Source: Gammaproteobacteria bacterium
Lineage (GTDB): Bacteria; Pseudomonadota; Gammaproteobacteria; Pseudomonadales; Halieaceae
DNA length: 11,188 nucleotides
Direction of reading: 5' to 3'
Assembly: GCA_002748505.1 (NCBI GenBank)
Contig: PDSN01000152.1
Location: 1 to 11,188 of the forward strand
The first letter of the stretch is position 1. Every line of letters begins with the position of its first letter. The position numbers and the translations under genes were made by a program. This document shows, piece after piece, positions 1 through 6,384 of this stretch. Under the pieces are notes generated by a model that did no database searches, was not told the origin of the DNA, and saw only the letters and a list, made by a program, of their open reading frames with translations.

Positions 1-1347
1 GCTACAGAGGAGGTGTGTGGGCATATCTCATTAGGCTCTGAGGCCGATGTCAACGATGCGGTGGCGGCGGCGAAAAACGCCTTTGCCAGTTATGCTCACA
101 GTTCTCGCGAGCAGCGTATAGCGATTTTGGAAGCCTGCATAGAAAGCTGTAAAAAATACTACCAGGAAATGGCCGAGGCGATTTCCTTAGAGATGGGAGC
201 GCCGACCAAGCTTGCCTACAATGCACAAGCCTATTGCGGGCCGGCGCATTTAGAGGAGGCGCTGAGGGTATTAAAGGACTACGACTTTAGCGAAGCCAAA
301 GGCAAGCATTTGTTAGTGAAAGAGCCTGTCGGTGTTTGCGGTTTGATTACACCCTGGAACTGGCCGGTGAATCAAATTGCCTGCAAAGTTGCGCCCGCGC
401 TGGCGGTGGGGTGTACCGTGGTTTTGAAGCCCAGCGAGGTGGCACCGCTGTCCGCGTATGTCTGGGCAAAAATCATGCACGATGCGGGCGTACCCGCCGG
501 CGTGTTCAATATGGTCAATGGCGATGGTGCGGGGGTTGGCACGGCGCTGTCAAAACACCCGGATGTGGACATGATGTCGTTTACCGGTTCAACCCGCGCG
601 GGTGTCCTGGTGGCACAAAACGCCGCGCCGACTGTCAAGCGTGTGGTGCAGGAGCTGGGCGGCAAATCCGCCAATATTATTCTGGACGATGCCGATCTCG
701 AAAAAGCGGTGAGTCATGGCGTGAAAGCCATGTATAACAACAGCGGCCAGTCCTGCAACGCGCCCTCACGCATGTTTGTGCCAGCAGACAAATTAGAACA
801 GGCCGAGGCGATTGCTAAAGCCGTCACTGCAAAAGTGGTGGTAGGTGATCCGCAAGGGGAGGGCACCACCATGGGGCCAGTGGTTTCCAAAGTGCAGTTT
901 GATCGCATTCAAGCGCTCATTGAAAAGGGCATTGCTGAAGGCGCGAGAGTGGTTTGTGGTGGTTTGGGTTTACCCGATGGTTTGGAGAAGGGCTATTATA
1001 TTCGGCCCACGGTTTTTTCGGGGGTAAACAATGCCATGACTATTGCTCGGGAAGAAATTTTTGGCCCGGTGCTGGTGATGATTCCCTATGACACTGAGGC
1101 CCAGGCGGTACAAATGGCGAATGATACACCCTATGGTTTGGCCGCCTATGTGCAAAGTGGCTCGATCGAGCGCGCCCGTGAGATTGCCGCTAAAATTCGC
1201 GCGGGCAACATTTATATTAACGGTGCTTATGGTGGTTTTTCGATGCCCTTTGGCGGCTACAAGCAATCGGGTAATGGTCGGGAATGGGGCGAGCATGGCT
1301 TTACCGATTACCTGGAAATAAAAGCAATCTCAGGTTACAGCGAATAA
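1..1347 (+). CDS. NAD(P)-dependent aldehyde dehydrogenase, 5' end missing
   Basis: Oxidises an aldehyde to the carboxylic acid with NAD(P)+ in the cytoplasm; the substrate cannot be read from sequence. The frame is open to the left edge: the four codons before the GTG at 13 encode ATEE, continuing the usual ALDH N-terminal 'NPATEE-V' stretch. That GTG is therefore an internal valine codon and the gene starts upstream. About 448 residues are visible against a usual 475-490, so roughly 25-40 are missing. Counting from the GTG, the general base is Glu214 in QELGGKS and the catalytic cysteine is Cys248 in GQSCNAPSR. Their 34-residue spacing is the family norm. Cofactor-site motifs TPWNWP, KPSE and FTGSTRAG are intact, as is the C-terminal EEIFGPVL motif. 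glpK follows after 12 bp, so the two are probably co-transcribed. Substrate candidates suggested by the glpK neighbour, such as glyceraldehyde or 3-hydroxypropanal, are only inference. Confidence 0.93.
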   Translation, partial: ATEEVCGHISLGSEADVNDAVAAAKNAFASYAHSSREQRIAILEACIESCKKYYQEMAEAISLEMGAPTKLAYNAQAYCGPAHLEEALRVLKDYDFSEAKGKHLLVKEPVGVCGLITPWNWPVNQIACKVAPALAVGCTVVLKPSEVAPLSAYVWAKIMHDAGVPAGVFNMVNGDGAGVGTALSKHPDVDMMSFTGSTRAGVLVAQNAAPTVKRVVQELGGKSANIILDDADLEKAVSHGVKAMYNNSGQSCNAPSRMFVPADKLEQAEAIAKAVTAKVVVGDPQGEGTTMGPVVSKVQFDRIQALIEKGIAEGARVVCGGLGLPDGLEKGYYIRPTVFSGVNNAMTIAREEIFGPVLVMIPYDTEAQAVQMANDTPYGLAAYVQSGSIERAREIAAKIRAGNIYINGAYGGFSMPFGGYKQSGNGREWGEHGFTDYLEIKAISGYSE

Positions 1348-1359
1348 ACAGGAACCACA

Positions 1360-2847
1360 ATGACACAGTTTGTTTTAGCGATTGATGAAGGTACCACCGG
1401 CGCAACGGCGGCTTTGATGGATCAAACCGGCCTTGTGCGCGCCAAGGCCAATGTTGAATTTCCACAAATTTATCCGCAACCTGGCTGGGTAGAACACGAC
1501 CCGGAAGCTATTTGGGATGCAGTGCGCAAAGCTATTCGTGCGGTGCTTCGCAAAAAAGTGTGCAAGCCTGCACAGATTGCCGCCATTGGTATTACCAACC
1601 AGCGAGAAACGGCGCTATTGTGGGATAAAACCAGCGGTGAGGCGTTCCACAACGCGGTAGTATGGCAGTGCCGTCGCACCACGGATTTTTGCAACAGCTT
1701 AAAAGAAGCCGGTCATGAAAAAACGATTCGCGAAAAAACCGGCCTGGTGCTCGACCCGTATTTTTCCGCAAGTAAATACCGCTGGCTATTGAAAAATGCC
1801 AAAGGCGCAAAACAGGCTTTGCGCCAGGGGTCGGTATTGGCTGGCACCATAGACAGTTATTTGATCTGGCGTTTAAGCGCCGGTAGAGCGCATGTTACCG
1901 ATATTTCCAACGCCTCGCGCACTTCGCTGATGAACCTTGCCACCGGTGCCTGGGATGATGAGCTGCTGGCTTTATTTGACGTGCCGCGCAGTATTTTACC
2001 GGCTATCGAGCCGTCCAGTGGCATTCTCGGTTATACCGAGGGTTTAGCCGAGCTGCCCGATGGTATTCCCATCGCCGGCGTTGCGGGAGATCAGCAGGCG
2101 GCGCTGTTTGGCCAGACCTGTTTTAATGTGGGCGAGGCAAAATGCACCTTTGGCACCGGCTCGTTTATTTTGATGAATACCGGTAAAGAGTTGCTGTTTT
2201 CCAACGCGGGCTTACTTTCTACGGTGGCCTGGCAGCTTGGTGATAGCAAGCCTGTCTATGCTCTGGAAGGCGGTGCATTTGTCTGCGGCGCCGCGGTGCA
2301 GTGGTTGCGAGACGGTTTGCAGATCATCAAAAAAGCGCCAGATGTGGAAAAACTCGCCGCTTCGGTGCCCGATCACGGTGGCGTGGAATTTGTCCCCGCA
2401 CTCACCGGGCTTGGCGCGCCACATTGGGCGCCAGATGCGCGCGGTACCATCACCGGGTTAACCCGGGGCAGCACCCGCGCTCACATCGCTCGCGCGACCT
2501 TGGATGCCATTGCCCTGCAAAACGCGGAAATTTTGCAGGCGATGGAGCGGGATTTAGGTAAACGTATGAAACCGCTGCGCGTGGATGGTGGCGCCGCGGT
2601 AAATGATCTATTGATGCAGACCCAGGCCGATGTGCTCGGCAGGCGTTTGATTCGTCCCCGTTTGATCGAAACCACCGTGGCAGGGGCGTGCTATCTGGCC
2701 GGTTTGGGGGTTGGGCTGTGGCGTTCCAATGCCGAGTTGCGCAAGGTCTGGCAGGCGGATCGGGAGTTTACCGTGGCAATGAAACCCGCCGCCCGGCGCG
2801 GGCGTTTGGCATCCTGGCAAAAAGCCGTGCAGCGGGCCTTGTTGTAG
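1360..2847 (+). CDS. glpK: Glycerol kinase
   Basis: Phosphorylates glycerol with ATP to sn-glycerol 3-phosphate, trapping it in the cytoplasm. The 495-aa product has the usual GlpK length and two-domain FGGY fold. It begins with the phosphate-binding loop DEGTTGA (residues 9-15). Glycerol-binding residues known from E. coli GlpK are present: Arg82-Glu83 in NQRET, Trp102 in VVWQCRR, Tyr134 in DPYFSASK, and Asp244-Gln245 in AGDQQAALFGQ. The ATP-site motif FGTGSF and the C-terminal RVDGGAAVNDLLMQ block are also present. A GGAA ribosome-binding sequence lies 5-8 bases before the ATG. The loop corresponding to the fructose-1,6-bisphosphate contacts of E. coli GlpK (Gly234, Arg236) reads LPDG here, so that allosteric control is probably absent. 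No glycerol facilitator gene is visible. The gene follows the ALDH by 12 bp and ends 2 bp from the convergent regulator gene. Confidence 0.95.
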   Translation: MTQFVLAIDEGTTGATAALMDQTGLVRAKANVEFPQIYPQPGWVEHDPEAIWDAVRKAIRAVLRKKVCKPAQIAAIGITNQRETALLWDKTSGEAFHNAVVWQCRRTTDFCNSLKEAGHEKTIREKTGLVLDPYFSASKYRWLLKNAKGAKQALRQGSVLAGTIDSYLIWRLSAGRAHVTDISNASRTSLMNLATGAWDDELLALFDVPRSILPAIEPSSGILGYTEGLAELPDGIPIAGVAGDQQAALFGQTCFNVGEAKCTFGTGSFILMNTGKELLFSNAGLLSTVAWQLGDSKPVYALEGGAFVCGAAVQWLRDGLQIIKKAPDVEKLAASVPDHGGVEFVPALTGLGAPHWAPDARGTITGLTRGSTRAHIARATLDAIALQNAEILQAMERDLGKRMKPLRVDGGAAVNDLLMQTQADVLGRRLIRPRLIETTVAGACYLAGLGVGLWRSNAELRKVWQADREFTVAMKPAARRGRLASWQKAVQRALL

Positions 2848-2849
2848 CT

Positions 2850-3527
2850 TTACTCTTCCTCCGGGCAGGCGTTCATTTCCGCTGGCGGATTCGCCGCCAG
2901 GGAACCCAGCGCCAGCACCGCCTGGGTGCGTGAGTTGACCTTGAGTTTGCGCAAAATTTCAGTCATATGGGCTTTTATCGTCGCTTCTTTAACATTCAGT
3001 TCATAGGCAATTTGCTTGTTGAGCAGGCCCTCGGCAAGCATGGACAGCACTCTGAACTGCTGTGGTGTCAGGCTTGCCAATGCGTCGGCCACATCCAGTG
3101 ATTGCATGCTGGCGCCCTGGCCGTCAGCGGTGAGGGTAGGGTGCAAGTTACGCTCGCCGGCGAGTACCTTTTGCAAACACTCGACAATACTGTCCATCTC
3201 TGCGGATTTGGTAACAAAGGCCGCCGCACCCAGGTCAATGGCCCGGCTCACCGTGTCGGGATGGGTGTTGGCGGAAATCATCACCACGGGCGTGTCCGGG
3301 TAATGACCGGTAAACCAGGACAGGGCGGAAAAGCCCAGCGCGCCGGGCATGTGTAAGTCGAGAATCAGTAAATCGAGTTCGCTGCCCGATTGTTCAGCCG
3401 CCTGTTGTATTTGATCGACATTGGCGGCCTCGATGATCTTTGCATCGGGCCATTGTTGGGCGATCACCTGCCGAATAGCGGCGCGGAACAAGGGGTGGTC
3501 ATCGGCGATAATCAGTCGGAGTGTCAT
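2850..3527 (-). CDS. crbR: NarL/FixJ-family response regulator, ErdR/AgmR/CrbR type
   Basis: A two-component response regulator of 225 aa: an N-terminal receiver domain (about 1-120) and a C-terminal LuxR-type helix-turn-helix (about 150-215). The receiver has the acidic pair Asp9-Asp10, phosphoacceptor Asp57 in LILDLHMPG, switch residue Ser85 and invariant Lys107 in FVTKS. The DNA-binding part shows LTPQQ, NKQIAYEL and ATIKAHMTEILRKL. The sequence resembles the Pseudomonas ErdR/AgmR group, which controls alcohol oxidation, and CrbR, which activates acetate-use genes. Its position opposite a carboxylate symporter operon supports that role, so the symbol is a family-and-context assignment. No partner histidine kinase is in the window; CrbS-like kinases are often encoded elsewhere. 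A canonical sigma70-like promoter lies upstream. The gene faces glpK tail to tail with a 2-bp gap and no terminator between them. Confidence 0.8.
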   Translation of the reverse strand: MTLRLIIADDHPLFRAAIRQVIAQQWPDAKIIEAANVDQIQQAAEQSGSELDLLILDLHMPGALGFSALSWFTGHYPDTPVVMISANTHPDTVSRAIDLGAAAFVTKSAEMDSIVECLQKVLAGERNLHPTLTADGQGASMQSLDVADALASLTPQQFRVLSMLAEGLLNKQIAYELNVKEATIKAHMTEILRKLKVNSRTQAVLALGSLAANPPAEMNACPEEE

Positions 3528-3577
3528 GAATGCTACCCTGCTTTATTGTTGATGCGCGGTGGTTTTTTGCCCTGCCG

Positions 3578-3606
3578 ATTATACATGCAATCCACTGCTT
3601 TGTTAG
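3578..3606 (-). promoter_or_regulatory. Sigma70-like promoter of the response regulator gene
   Basis: Read on the minus strand, a perfect -10 hexamer TATAAT (3583-3578) lies 17 bases after a 4-of-6 -35 hexamer CTAACA (3606-3601). This predicts a start near 3571 and a leader of about 44 bases before the regulator's ATG at 3527. The -35 overlaps a 13-bp element that recurs beside the divergent symporter promoter. Confidence 0.65.
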
Positions 3607-3616
3607 ACCTTGGTCG
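3604..3616 (-). promoter_or_regulatory. Candidate operator, regulator side
   Basis: On the minus strand this reads CGACCAAGGTCTA. It matches 11 of 13 positions with CGACCAAAGTATA at 3716-3728 on the plus strand. It starts 33 bases upstream of the regulator's -10 hexamer and overlaps the -35. A binding site for the neighbouring response regulator, giving autoregulation, is inference. Confidence 0.35.
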
Positions 3617-3715
3617 AGTCGCTGTGCGTTTTGACCGTGATTACAAAAGCAACGGGTTTATTGTGCTGTTACTCGGCTTCTGTAGTTTTCAGTGAAACCC
3701 CCGTTTTGGACAGTG

Positions 3716-3728
3716 CGACCAAAGTATA
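3716..3728 (+). promoter_or_regulatory. Candidate operator, symporter side
   Basis: This element reads CGACCAAAGTATA and is the near-identical mate (11 of 13) of the element at 3604-3616 on the other strand. It begins 38 bases upstream of the extended -10 of the symporter promoter, where an activator contacting RNA polymerase could sit. Its function is inferred from its duplication and placement. Confidence 0.35.
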
Positions 3729-3750
3729 GCGGCACTTGCTGCGCGCCCGC

Positions 3751-3759
3751 TGCTATAGT
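3751..3759 (+). promoter_or_regulatory. Extended -10 promoter of the symporter genes
   Basis: TGCTATAGT is an extended -10 element (TGn plus TATAGT, 5 of 6 matches to TATAAT). No recognisable -35 hexamer lies at the right distance. That fits an activator-dependent promoter, with the 13-bp element upstream as a candidate activator site. The predicted start near 3766 gives a leader of about 60 bases before the ATG at 3828. Confidence 0.4.
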
Positions 3760-3814
3760 GGCGGCGCTGTCGCGTGGTGTATGCACGACAATAGTTATAA
3801 ATAATGATATCCAC

Positions 3815-3821
3815 TGGAGGT
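3815..3821 (+). promoter_or_regulatory. Ribosome-binding site deciding the DUF4212 start
   Basis: TGGAGGT, a strong Shine-Dalgarno sequence, ends 6 bases before the ATG at 3828. It lies downstream of the alternative in-frame ATG at 3804, which has no such site, so translation should begin at 3828. Confidence 0.85.
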
Positions 3822-3827
3822 GGTACC

Positions 3828-4094
3828 ATGGCAAGAAAGCTATCGGAAGAACAGGCCAATGAATACTGGCGCCGAAATGTCTCGCTAATGATCAAGCTAA
3901 TGGTAGTTTGGTTTGTCGTGAGCTTTGGCTGCGGCATTTTGTTGTTTGATGTGTTAAACGGTATTTCATTTGGCGGCTACAAACTTGGGTTCTGGTTCGC
4001 CCAGCAGGGGGCAATTTATGCATTTATGATAATCGTTTTCTTCTACGCCAATCGCATGGCGGCGTTGGATCGAGAGTTTGGCGTAGACGAATAA
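3828..4094 (+). CDS. Sodium:substrate symporter small subunit (DUF4212)
   Basis: An 88-aa inner-membrane protein with two predicted membrane helices (about residues 20-41 and 57-73) joined by a short loop. Family hallmarks are the N-terminal YWRRN, VVWFVVSFGCGILL in the first helix, the loop motif GGYKLGFWFAQQG and the closing DREFGV. These are typical of DUF4212 proteins, encoded directly before a VC_2705-type SSS transporter and thought to be its small subunit. DUF485/YjcH plays the parallel role beside acetate permease ActP, but the FWFAQQG signature favours DUF4212. The ATG at 3828 is chosen for its strong ribosome-binding site. The large subunit starts 13 bp downstream, so the two are certainly one unit. 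The molecular role of the small subunit is not established. Confidence 0.9.
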   Translation: MARKLSEEQANEYWRRNVSLMIKLMVVWFVVSFGCGILLFDVLNGISFGGYKLGFWFAQQGAIYAFMIIVFFYANRMAALDREFGVDE

Positions 4095-4107
4095 TACGGA
4101 GTAAATC

Positions 4108-5838
4108 ATGGAATTACAGACTTTAACCTACATTGTTGTAGGCTTGACTTTCGCTCTCTATCTGGGCATCGCGGTATGGGCTCGCGCCGGCTCCACCAAG
4201 GAATTTTATGTTGCCGGCGGTGGCGTGAATCCGGTAGCAAACGGCATGGCGACAGCGGCTGACTGGATGTCAGCAGCCTCGTTTATCTCTATGGCCGGCT
4301 TGATCGCTTTCATGGGCTATGGCGGTTCGGTGTTCCTCATGGGCTGGACCGGCGGCTATGTGATTTTAGCCATGCTGCTGGCGCCTTATCTGCGCAAGTA
4401 CGGCAAGTTCACAGTGCCTGAGTTTATCGGTGATCGCTTTTACTCCAATGGCGCGCGCGCCGTGGCCGTGATATGCCTGATTATTTGCTCGGTGACCTAC
4501 GTAATCGGGCAGATGAAAGGTGTTGGTGTGGCCTTTTCTCGCTTTCTGGAAGTGGATTATTCCACCGGTTTGTTTGTCGGTATGGCGATTGTATTTGCCT
4601 ACGCGGTTCTCGGTGGCATGAAGGGTATTACCTACACTCAGATTGCCCAGTACGTGGTATTGATTTTAGCCTACACCATTCCCGCGATTTTTATCAGTCT
4701 GCAATTGACCGGCAACCCGTTGCCACAGATTGGTTTGGGTAGCACAATTTCCGGCACGGATGTGTATCTGCTCGATCGCCTGGATCAGGTGCTGGCAGAA
4801 ACGGGCTTTAAGGAGTACACCACGCAAGTGCGATTAAGTCCGCTGAATATGTTTGTTTACACCTTGTCGCTGATGATTGGTACCGCGGGCTTGCCTCACG
4901 TGATTATTCGTTTCTTTACCGTGCCTAAGGTAAAAGATGCGCGTACATCCGCGGGTTGGGCGCTGGTGTTTATTGCCATTTTGTACACCACTGCACCTGC
5001 TGTGTCAGCTATGGCGCGTTTGAACATGATGCAGACTATGGAGCCGTCACCCGGCCAGTTCTTGGCTTACGATGAGCGTCCCCAGTGGTTTAAGAACTGG
5101 GAAAAAACCGGCCTGCTCAAGTTTGAGGATAAAAACGGTGATGGTTTGATGAACTACACCTCTGATCCGAAAACCAACGAGCTGGTGAAGGTGGACCGCG
5201 ACATTATGGTGCTGGCGAACCCAGAGATTGCCAAGCTGCCCAATTGGGTTATCGCACTGGTTGCCGCCGGTGGGCTTGCCGCTGCACTATCTACCGCTGC
5301 CGGATTGTTGTTGGCAATATCCTCGGCCATTTCGCACGATTTGCTCAAGGGTATGATCACGCCCAACATATCGGAAAAGCAGGAGTTGATGGCGAGTCGT
5401 ATTGCCATGGCGCTGGCGATTCTCGGTGCGGGGTACCTGGGACTCAATCCGCCTGATTTTGCGGCGGGTACCGTGGCGCTGGCCTTTGGTTTGGCGGCAT
5501 CGAGTATCTTCCCAGCCTTGATGATGGGTATCTTCTCCAAACGCATCACCCGTGAGGGCGCAATCGCAGGTATGATTGCCGGTATTGGCGTCACCCTGTT
5601 TTATGTGTTCCAGCACAAGGGTATTATGTTTGTAGCCAGCACCGCCTTCCTGGGCGATATGAGCCCCAACTGGTTCTTTGGTATTGAGCCCAATGCCTTT
5701 GGTGCCGTGGGCGCATTGGTGAACTTTGCTGTTGCCTGGGCGGTATCAATGGTCAGTAAAGCACCTCCTGAGGACGTGCAGGAGCTGGTGGAGAACATTC
5801 GGATTCCCGCCGGTGCAGAAGTTGCTCACGATCACTAA
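4108..5838 (+). CDS. Sodium:solute symporter, VC_2705-like, putative carboxylate/acetate transporter
   Basis: A 576-aa inner-membrane transporter of the SSS family with about 13 predicted helices, using the Na+ gradient to import a small substrate. The second-helix region carries ADWMSAASFISMAGLIAFMGYGG-type family sequence (about 51-73). AALSTAAG (about 392-399) matches helix 9, which in SSS transporters supplies the Na2-site Ala/Ser/Thr. VPEFIGDRF and YVIGQMKGVG are further family motifs. Between helices 8 and 9 is a ~70-residue hydrophilic insert (about 305-375) with an EF-hand-like loop (Asp341, Asn343, Asp345, Gly346). By family topology this insert faces outward. Relatives include ActP acetate permease. 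Pairing with DUF4212 places this in the VC_2705 group, so acetate or another short carboxylate is likely but unproven. GGAG precedes the ATG by 6 bases. The gene ends 17 bp before an intrinsic terminator. Confidence 0.92.
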   Translation: MELQTLTYIVVGLTFALYLGIAVWARAGSTKEFYVAGGGVNPVANGMATAADWMSAASFISMAGLIAFMGYGGSVFLMGWTGGYVILAMLLAPYLRKYGKFTVPEFIGDRFYSNGARAVAVICLIICSVTYVIGQMKGVGVAFSRFLEVDYSTGLFVGMAIVFAYAVLGGMKGITYTQIAQYVVLILAYTIPAIFISLQLTGNPLPQIGLGSTISGTDVYLLDRLDQVLAETGFKEYTTQVRLSPLNMFVYTLSLMIGTAGLPHVIIRFFTVPKVKDARTSAGWALVFIAILYTTAPAVSAMARLNMMQTMEPSPGQFLAYDERPQWFKNWEKTGLLKFEDKNGDGLMNYTSDPKTNELVKVDRDIMVLANPEIAKLPNWVIALVAAGGLAAALSTAAGLLLAISSAISHDLLKGMITPNISEKQELMASRIAMALAILGAGYLGLNPPDFAAGTVALAFGLAASSIFPALMMGIFSKRITREGAIAGMIAGIGVTLFYVFQHKGIMFVASTAFLGDMSPNWFFGIEPNAFGAVGALVNFAVAWAVSMVSKAPPEDVQELVENIRIPAGAEVAHDH

Positions 5839-5855
5839 GGCGTGAGCTGCACGAG

Positions 5856-5885
5856 GGCAGAGCCGGATGGCTCTGCCTTTTTTTT
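5856..5885 (+). terminator. Intrinsic terminator after the symporter genes
   Basis: A perfect 9-bp GC-rich stem (GGCAGAGCC / GGCTCTGCC) closes a GGAT loop and is followed by eight T residues (5878-5885). It starts 17 bases after the symporter stop codon and ends 31 bases before the next gene's ATG, separating the symporter pair from the downstream trio. Confidence 0.93.
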
Positions 5886-5903
5886 GGTTCAGTCTTTTTG
5901 CGC

Positions 5904-5910
5904 AAAGGAG
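5904..5910 (+). promoter_or_regulatory. Ribosome-binding site deciding the start of the 155-aa gene
   Basis: AAAGGAG ends 6 bases before the ATG at 5917. The longer in-frame reading from GTG at 5842 would run through the terminator hairpin and has no comparable site, so 5917 is the start. Confidence 0.85.
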
Positions 5911-5916
5911 TTGTGG

Positions 5917-6384
5917 ATGAGTTTTCTTACGAATAAACATGTGGTGGTGGCGATGTTGGTCACGCCAATACTGGCGGTTCTGGCGTGGTTTGCGGTGGGT
6001 TACGTTGCCGGTGAAAAACCTCACATTGCGCAAGCGGGTAATATCTATCCCCTGGTGGCGCAATCCGTGTGTCGTTGGGGCAGTGGCGAATGTGAACTGC
6101 GCAATGAGGATGTGCGTTTGAAGATGACGGTAGACGCAAACAACATCCTGCAATTAACGGCTTCGCACAGTTTGAACGGCGTGCAAGTGGGGGTTGGTGA
6201 TGCTGAAACCGCAAGTCCAATGCCTATGGAACGCCTGGACGATACGGGTTTGAACTGGTCCCTGGCTATACCCGTTGCCATACCTGGCGATCATATCTAT
6301 TTGGTGGCAGATATTGGCGGGGCGAAGTATTGGGCGGATGTCTCTACCGAGTTTTTATTTCCAGAGGAACAACCGAATGAATGA
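5917..6384 (+). CDS. Unrecognised membrane-anchored protein, 155 aa
   Basis: I do not recognise a family. One hydrophobic segment (about residues 9-31) follows a short N-terminus containing a lysine and is not followed by a clear signal-peptidase site. The protein is probably anchored by a single helix with the remaining ~120 residues in the periplasm. That part is mostly short alternating polar/hydrophobic stretches suggesting a beta-rich domain. It has two cysteines seven apart (Cys52 and Cys59, CRWGSGEC) that could form a disulfide. The stop overlaps the next gene's start by 8 bases (ATGAATGA), indicating translational coupling to the DUF294 protein. The position between symporter and nucleotidyltransferase suggests a link to transport or its sensing, but this is context only. 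The gene lies just behind a terminator, so its transcription depends on read-through or a promoter inside the symporter gene. Confidence 0.8.
   Translation: MSFLTNKHVVVAMLVTPILAVLAWFAVGYVAGEKPHIAQAGNIYPLVAQSVCRWGSGECELRNEDVRLKMTVDANNILQLTASHSLNGVQVGVGDAETASPMPMERLDDTGLNWSLAIPVAIPGDHIYLVADIGGAKYWADVSTEFLFPEEQPNE

Noticed and set aside
336..737. 133-codon open frame inside the aldehyde dehydrogenase gene
   Set aside because: It is an alternate-frame shadow rich in Arg, Gly and Cys, inside a gene whose motifs are all intact.
2848..2849. A terminator between glpK and the convergent regulator gene
   Set aside because: The gap is two bases and no hairpin with a T run could be found on either strand near the stop codons.
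3731..3744. GG-N10-GC spacing with GGCAC resembling a sigma54 promoter upstream of the symporter genes
   Set aside because: The -12 half reads GCGC rather than TTGC, and the extended -10 TGCTATAGT just downstream is a simpler promoter. The regulator also lacks the AAA+ domain of sigma54 activators.
3804..3827. Longer DUF4212 protein starting at ATG 3804
   Set aside because: The strong ribosome-binding site TGGAGGT would lie inside that coding region. The added eight residues do not resemble the family, while ATG 3828 is ideally spaced.
5154..5594. 146-codon open frame on the minus strand opposite the symporter
   Set aside because: It mirrors the codon pattern of the symporter gene, has no ribosome-binding site or recognisable family, and the symporter reading is unambiguous.
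5746..6153. 135-codon minus-strand open frame spanning the terminator region
   Set aside because: It crosses the intrinsic terminator and two plus-strand genes and its composition is that of antisense translation, with no supporting signals.
6275..6376. 34-residue N-terminal extension of the DUF294 protein from ATG 6275
   Set aside because: It lies wholly within the upstream 155-aa gene in another frame, shows no family resemblance, and the coupled ATG at 6377 has a usable ribosome-binding site.
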